From Caldifarciminota bacterium (GTDB taxonomy: Bacteria; Hydrothermota; Tepidihabitantia; Tepidihabitantales; Tepidihabitantaceae): 9,305 nucleotides of DNA. The position numbers and the translations under genes were made by a program. Below the pieces are notes generated by a model that saw only the letters and a program-made list of their open reading frames with translations, ran no database searches and had not been told where the DNA came from. Within the stretch, counting starts at the first letter, position 1. Every line of letters begins with the position of its first letter. Below are positions 6,165 through 9,305 of this stretch, piece after piece. The stretch is taken from positions 1 to 9,305 of the forward strand of contig JAFGRF010000160.1 of NCBI GenBank assembly GCA_016935295.1. The letters run 5' to 3'.

Positions 6165-6210
6165 TTCGAGCTTCAATCGTCATTCGAGCCTCGGGTTTCG
6201 AGCTTGAGCC
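6165..6210 (+). repeat. TTCGAGC heptamer array in the divergent spacer
   Basis: Heptamers start at 6165 and 6172, then after a 4-bp slip at 6183, 6190, 6197 and 6204. TTCGAGC occurs three times (6165, 6183, 6197), with variants CTCGGGT and TTGAGCC. The stretch 6171-6186 is an exact 16-bp match to the minus strand of 738-753 upstream of rpe. It lies between the two divergent promoters without touching either. Confidence 0.6.
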
Positions 6211-6222
6211 TGTCTACCGTGT

Positions 6223-6250
6223 TTGACTATGGCGCATCTGCTTCTATGAT
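6223..6250 (+). promoter_or_regulatory. Leaderless promoter of the DUF3108-manC-rdgB operon
   Basis: -35 TTGACT (6223-6228), 16-bp spacer, -10 TATGAT (6245-6250), then 6 nt (AGCCCG) and the ATG at 6257. The predicted transcription start coincides with the start codon, and no Shine-Dalgarno sequence precedes it. Same -35 box, spacer and distance to ATG as the divIVA promoter. Confidence 0.75.
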
Positions 6251-6256
6251 AGCCCG

Positions 6257-6931
6257 ATGCTGCCGATTCTTGCCGCCCTGGCCATCGCCGTGGTCCCCGG
6301 TGAGCGTCTTGACTACAGCGTACGCTACGGTCCGGTATCAATCGGCACGCTTACGCTCAGGACGCTTGAACCGGAGACGGTCGGGAGTGCTGAGTGCTGG
6401 CACTTTCGGGCCGACATGGAATTGACGAGGTCGTTTTCCTGGCTCTTCTGGGCGGACTACCGTCTGGAAACCTGGTGTCGAGTCTCGGATATGTCGACGC
6501 TGCGGTCGTACAAGCGCACGCGCGAGCCCCGTTACCGCGCAGAATGGACTGCGTCCTATGACCCGGAGCAGGCAACGGTGAGTTATTCGGACGGCCAAGT
6601 CTGTTCGATGGAGCTCGGCAGCCGCGACCTTCTCTCGACCTGGTACTACTTCCGCGCGCTCCCTCTCCTAGCCGGTGACACGGTCAGGACGCCGCTGCAC
6701 GTTGACCGACGCAACTACAGGCTGGTGGCGGCCGTGCAGGAAACCAGGCCGGTCAGGACGCCGGCCGGGGTCTTCGACTGCGTGGCCATAGTGCCGGATG
6801 CCGGTGGGCCGCTCAGTACCGTGTACCTGACCGACGATGAGTTGCGCATCCCCGTTTCCATCCGGACGCGCGTGGGCGGCCTGGTCGTGACTGCCGTATT
6901 GCGTTCGGTATCGCGTGAGGAGGAAGAGTGA
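6257..6931 (+). CDS. DUF3108 family envelope protein
   Basis: The 224-residue product begins with a short hydrophobic segment (LPILAALAIAVV), a possible signal peptide without the usual basic n-region. The body matches the DUF3108 pattern: ERLDYSVRYGPVSIGTLTL near the N-terminus (16-34), STWYYFRALPLLAGDTV in the middle, TPAGVFDCVAIVP, and VYLTDDELRIPVSIRTRV near the end. Family members are secreted or periplasmic beta-rich proteins of unknown function. The start is the first in frame and fits the leaderless promoter exactly. Its stop overlaps the manC GTG by 4 bp (GTGA), so translation is coupled with GDP-mannose synthesis, which hints at an envelope or glycan role (inference). Confidence 0.82.
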   Translation: MLPILAALAIAVVPGERLDYSVRYGPVSIGTLTLRTLEPETVGSAECWHFRADMELTRSFSWLFWADYRLETWCRVSDMSTLRSYKRTREPRYRAEWTASYDPEQATVSYSDGQVCSMELGSRDLLSTWYYFRALPLLAGDTVRTPLHVDRRNYRLVAAVQETRPVRTPAGVFDCVAIVPDAGGPLSTVYLTDDELRIPVSIRTRVGGLVVTAVLRSVSREEEE

Positions 6932-7998
6932 ACCTGCATGCAGTTGTCCTGTGCGGCGGCAGGGGAGAGCGGTTCTGGCCCAAGAGCCGGCGCGCCCTGC
7001 CTAAACAGTTCATAGCTCTGTTCGGCCGCGAGTCCCTGACCCAGGAGACGAGCGACCGGGTACGTCCGCTCTGCCCGACGGCGCGCCAGCTCTTTGTGGC
7101 CCCGGCCGAGTTCGAGAAGGTGCTGCGCCGGCAGCTGGGTGCCAATGCCCGCCTCGTGTTCGAGCCGCTGGGCCGCAACACGGCCCCGGCCATCGGCCTC
7201 GCCGCCGAGTACCTGAAGCACGAGGACCCGGACGCGACCATGCTGGTCCTGCCTGCCGATCATCTGATCGAAGACGGCGCCGCATTCCTGAAGGCGGTGA
7301 GGCTGGGCGCGCAGCTGGCTCAGGACGGAATGCTCGTTACTTTCGGCATCCGGCCGGAGCGGGCCGACACTGGGTACGGTTACGTCCAGCTCGGCAAACG
7401 GATTGCCGGCAAAGACCGTCTGGCCGCGCACCGGGTGCAGGCCTTCAAAGAGAAGCCGAGTCCGGCCCGGGCCCGAGCGTACCTCGCAGCAGGCAACTAC
7501 GTCTGGAACAGCGGCATGTTCATCTGGCGGGTGGATGCAATCCTCTCGGCGTTCGAGCAGTTCATGCCCGCGCTCTATGCCGAGCTTGAGGCATTCGGCC
7601 GGACGGTCGGCACGCGTCGCCAAAAGGCGGCGCTCGCCCGTCTCTACCGCAAGACGCCAGCCATATCCATTGACTATGCGGTGATGGAAAAGGCCGACAA
7701 CGTGGCGTGTGTGCGCGGCGCATTCGACTGGGACGACGTCGGTTCCTGGCTGGCTCTGGCCCGCCACATCAAGCCCGACCACGCGGACAACGTGGCCAAC
7801 GGCGTGCTGGTGGCGCGGAACTCCTCCCACTGCATCGTCGATTCGGACGCCGGTGTCATCGCGGCCCTGGGTGTCAAAGACCTGGTCATCGTGCGTGCGG
7901 GCGACGCGGTGCTCGTCGCCGACAAAGATGCCCTCGCGCACATCAAGCCGCTGCTTGCCGACGTCGCGGCCCTTCCACATGCCCGCCGCTTCCTGTGA
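6928..7998 (+). CDS. manC: Mannose-1-phosphate guanylyltransferase
   Basis: Makes GDP-mannose from mannose-1-phosphate and GTP, the donor for mannose, fucose and rhamnose-type surface sugars. The 356-residue product is the nucleotidyltransferase domain only, without the C-terminal cupin isomerase of bifunctional ManC/AlgA. Motifs: VVLCGGRGERFWPKSR with PKQF (6-28), FEPLGRNTAPAIGLAA (78-93), PADH (109-112), DTGYGYVQ (147-154), FKEKP (173-177), NSGMFIW (194-200), IDYAVMEK (248-255) and DWDDVGSW (267-274). The GTG start at 6928 has GAGGAGG (6917-6923) 4 nt upstream and overlaps the DUF3108 stop. A 70-bp gap with a heptamer repeat follows. Confidence 0.94.
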   Translation: MNLHAVVLCGGRGERFWPKSRRALPKQFIALFGRESLTQETSDRVRPLCPTARQLFVAPAEFEKVLRRQLGANARLVFEPLGRNTAPAIGLAAEYLKHEDPDATMLVLPADHLIEDGAAFLKAVRLGAQLAQDGMLVTFGIRPERADTGYGYVQLGKRIAGKDRLAAHRVQAFKEKPSPARARAYLAAGNYVWNSGMFIWRVDAILSAFEQFMPALYAELEAFGRTVGTRRQKAALARLYRKTPAISIDYAVMEKADNVACVRGAFDWDDVGSWLALARHIKPDHADNVANGVLVARNSSHCIVDSDAGVIAALGVKDLVIVRAGDAVLVADKDALAHIKPLLADVAALPHARRFL

Positions 7999-8022
7999 AA
8001 CGTTCGGGACCGTCCTCACTCC

Positions 8023-8057
8023 TAGCTTCCAGCTTCTCGCTTCTGGCTTCTGACTTC
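8023..8057 (+). repeat. YNGCTTC-type heptamer array before rdgB
   Basis: Five in-phase heptamers start at 8023, 8030, 8037, 8044 and 8051: TAGCTTC, CAGCTTC, TCGCTTC, TGGCTTC, TGACTTC. Degraded copies continue to 8068, the base before the rdgB ATG. The pyrimidine-rich array occupies the place of a ribosome binding site. Confidence 0.65.
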
Positions 8058-8068
8058 GTCCGTTTCCT

Positions 8069-8689
8069 ATGAAACTCCTCCTCGCCACCCGCAACCGCAA
8101 CAAGGTCATAGAGATGCAGCAGGCGCTCGAGGGTACCGGCTGGCAGGTAGTCATGCTCTCTGATGTCAAAGGTGCCCCGGAAGTGAAAGAGGACGGTGCT
8201 ACCTTTGAAGAGAACGCGCTCAAGAAGGCCCGCAGCGCTGCTCAAGTGTCCGGGCTTTGGACCTTGGCCGAAGACTCAGGCTTGGAGATAGACGCACTCG
8301 GGGGAGAGCCGGGAGTGAGGTCGGCCCGCTATGCCGGCGAAGGTGTGACCGACGGCGAGCGCATCCGGAAGGTGCTGGGACAACTGGTCTCGGTTCGGGA
8401 CGAACAGCGCACCGCCCGGTTCCGCTGTGTCATGTGCGTCATCGACCCGGCAGGCGGTGAGAGGTGCTTTGAGGGCAGGTGCGAGGGCCGCATCGCTCAC
8501 AACGCCGGCGGCTCATCCGGGTTCGGGTACGACCCGGTGTTCATCCCTGAGGGACATGAAAAGACGTTTGCCGAACTCGGCTTCGCCGTGAAGGGCAAGA
8601 TCAGCCACCGCGCCCGAGCGCTGCAACAGGTGATCGACTATCTAGGCAAGGTGCAAGGGCTCCGACCCGCGGACCCCGGAATCACCTAG
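8069..8689 (+). CDS. rdgB: XTP/dITP diphosphatase (non-canonical purine NTP pyrophosphatase, RdgB/HAM1 family)
   Basis: Hydrolyses dITP, ITP and XTP to the monophosphate and pyrophosphate, keeping deaminated purines out of DNA and RNA. The 206-residue product has full family length and motifs: ATRNRNK (6-12), ATFEENALKKA (44-54), EDSGLEIDALGGEPGVRSARYAG (68-90, with likely catalytic D69), GSSGFGYDPVF (148-158), EKTFAEL (164-170) and ISHRARAL (178-185). The ATG at 8069 gives the typical MKLLLATRN start. There is no Shine-Dalgarno sequence; a heptamer array precedes it directly. It is the last gene of the plus-strand operon and meets the minus-strand tRNA genes 24 bp further on. Confidence 0.96.
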   Translation: MKLLLATRNRNKVIEMQQALEGTGWQVVMLSDVKGAPEVKEDGATFEENALKKARSAAQVSGLWTLAEDSGLEIDALGGEPGVRSARYAGEGVTDGERIRKVLGQLVSVRDEQRTARFRCVMCVIDPAGGERCFEGRCEGRIAHNAGGSSGFGYDPVFIPEGHEKTFAELGFAVKGKISHRARALQQVIDYLGKVQGLRPADPGIT

Positions 8690-8713
8690 CGCCGGAACCT
8701 CTTCTCGCAGAAG

Positions 8714-8787
8714 CGCGCCTGGAGGGATTCGAACCCCCGACCATCGGATTAGAAATCCGATGCTCTGTCCATCTGAGCTACAGGCGC
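8714..8787 (-). tRNA. tRNA-Arg(UCU)
   Basis: Full cloverleaf on the minus strand: acceptor GCGCCTG/CAGGCGC, D-stem GCTC/GAGC, anticodon stem TCGGA/TCCGA around loop TTTCTAA (anticodon TCT, reading AGA and AGG), five-base variable loop and T-arm GGGGG-TTCGAAT-CCCTC. The discriminator base is G at 8714. No CCA is encoded. It follows tRNA-Pro on the same strand with an 81-bp spacer and is probably cotranscribed with it. Confidence 0.95.
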
Positions 8788-8811
8788 AGGCCAGAGAGAT
8801 CAAGAGATCTA

Positions 8812-8835
8812 GTGGTCCAGCGGTCGAGTGTCGGA
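8812..8835 (+). repeat. GTGGTCNN octamer repeat in the tRNA spacer
   Basis: Three octamers, GTGGTCCA, GCGGTCGA and GTGTCGGA, lie between the two tRNA genes. The first 19 bp match 8969-8987, on the far side of tRNA-Pro, at 18 of 19 positions. Confidence 0.5.
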
Positions 8836-8868
8836 AGCTGGACCCCTAGCCCCTCGTCCCTTTCCTAC

Positions 8869-8943
8869 TCGGGGAGACTGGATTTGAACCAGCGGCCCCC
8901 ACGTCCCAAGCGTGGTGCGCTAACCGGGCTGCGCTACTCCCCG
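8869..8943 (-). tRNA. tRNA-Pro(UGG)
   Basis: Full cloverleaf on the minus strand: acceptor CGGGGAG/CTCCCCG, D-stem GCGC/GCGC, anticodon stem CCACG/CGTGG around loop CTTGGGA (anticodon TGG, reading CCA and other CCN by wobble), variable loop GGGCC and T-arm GCTGG-TTCAAAT-CCAGT. The discriminator base is A at 8869. No CCA is encoded. A promoter lies about 80 bp upstream. Confidence 0.95.
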
Positions 8944-8960
8944 GAAGAGCGAGTGCCCAA

Positions 8961-8992
8961 GTGGTCGTGTGGTCCAGTGGTCGAGTGACAGA
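8961..8992 (+). repeat. GTGGTCNN octamer array upstream of tRNA-Pro
   Basis: Four octamers in exact phase start at 8961, 8969, 8977 and 8985: GTGGTCGT, GTGGTCCA, GTGGTCGA, GTGACAGA. The array lies in the predicted leader between the tRNA promoter and tRNA-Pro, so it would be transcribed and removed during tRNA processing. Confidence 0.6.
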
Positions 8993-9024
8993 CCACAGAC
9001 CCTCGGCCATAGTCACTCGGCGTT

Positions 9025-9053
9025 AATATAGGCGGGATTCGGACAGAAGTCAA
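9025..9053 (-). promoter_or_regulatory. Promoter of the tRNA-Pro/tRNA-Arg unit
   Basis: On the minus strand: -35 TTGACT (9053-9048), 17-bp spacer, -10 TATATT (9030-9025), with a predicted start near 9018. The -35 hexamer is identical to those of the two leaderless promoters at 6064-6091 and 6223-6250. The leader of about 75 nt contains the octamer array. Confidence 0.7.
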
Positions 9054-9100
9054 TTCGAGGCCAACTGTCAGTCGGGATCCAGCACCGGAGCCTCGCGGCT

Positions 9101-9304
9101 TCAGGGCTTGCCGGGCCGACGCGCCATGTGCCATTCTCCCAGCAGGTCATTGGCGCTCCCGATTACTCGCCGGCCCGAAACGAGCTTCAGAAAGACTCGG
9201 TTTCGGGTCATGAAGCAGACCAGCTTTGGTTTCAAGCCCCTGGGAAGCAGACGGTCGGGTGGCGCCGGACAGACGTACGGGGCATGCCTTTGACGTAAGC
9301 GTGG
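9101..9304 (-). CDS. Possible 3' end of an unrecognised gene, cut by the window edge
   Basis: A minus-strand frame stays open from the window edge for 67 codons to a TGA at 9101-9103. Third codon positions are mostly G or C, as in the neighbouring genes. The predicted C-terminus includes KLVCFMTRNRVFLKL and GSANDLLGEWHMARR, basic and moderately hydrophobic. I do not recognise a family. No start is available inside the window, a 61-residue frame is also open on the plus strand over the same bases, and a hairpin lies within it, so this may be non-coding. Confidence 0.3.
   Translation of the reverse strand, partial: PRLRQRHAPYVCPAPPDRLLPRGLKPKLVCFMTRNRVFLKLVSGRRVIGSANDLLGEWHMARRPGKP
9174..9207. 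repeat. Inverted repeat able to form an 11-bp hairpin
   Basis: CCCGAAAC plus GAG (9174-9184) pairs with CTC, one bulged G, and GTTTCGGG (9196-9207), leaving an 11-nt loop. No T-run follows on either strand, so it is not a standard intrinsic terminator. It lies inside the doubtful open frame at 9101-9304. Confidence 0.4.
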
Positions 9305-9305
9305 C

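Noticed and set aside
6715..8223. A 502-codon open frame on the minus strand opposite manC and rdgB
   Set aside because: It is a shadow of high-GC coding sequence; manC and rdgB on the plus strand have complete family motifs, and the antisense product has no recognisable domain.
8701..8713. Small hairpin CTTCT-CGC-AGAAG between rdgB and tRNA-Arg as a terminator
   Set aside because: Only 5 bp of stem and no T-run on either strand.

Overview
This is a GC-rich stretch of a bacterial chromosome with tightly packed housekeeping genes. It has an outer-membrane assembly lipoprotein (BamD-like) and a DUF3108 envelope protein, so the host is probably diderm. It also has DivIVA and PASTA proteins, more familiar from Gram-positives. 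That mix, with leaderless promoters and strange low-complexity intergenic repeats, suggests an uncultivated lineage (FCB-type or candidate phyla such as WOR-3). This placement is an inference and weakly held. I see no phage, transposon, CRISPR or defence genes.

Layout. Positions 6057 down to 70 (minus strand) look like one long operon: divIVA, a purine nucleoside/MTA phosphorylase, bamD-like lipoprotein, nadD, yajC, def, fmt, a PASTA-only membrane protein and rpe. Neighbours overlap or lie within 31 bp, except for a 159-bp gap before rpe. A divergent plus-strand operon (6257-8689) holds a DUF3108 protein, manC and rdgB. The 199-bp divide (6058-6256) carries two mirror-image promoters, each placed so that transcription would start at or next to the A of the start codon (leaderless mRNAs). 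To the right, tRNA-Pro(UGG) and tRNA-Arg(UCU) lie on the minus strand behind their own promoter, then an unrecognised open frame runs off the window.

Functions. def and fmt are the formyl-methionine start and removal pair. fmt-PASTA-rpe preserves the outline of the Firmicutes def-fmt-(rsmB-prpC)-prkC-(rsgA)-rpe locus, but the Ser/Thr kinase part of PrkC is missing and only its PASTA ectodomain and anchor remain. manC makes GDP-mannose for surface glycans, RdgB cleans the nucleotide pool, NadD makes NAD, and YajC serves the Sec translocase.

The most unusual content is between genes. Most larger spacers hold degenerate tandem arrays: heptamers (TTCGNNN or YNGCTTC type) around rpe, in the divergent spacer and before rdgB; octamers near rpe and on both sides of tRNA-Pro; and a decamer near rpe. 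Some run right up to or into start and stop codons. I do not recognise them as a described repeat family.
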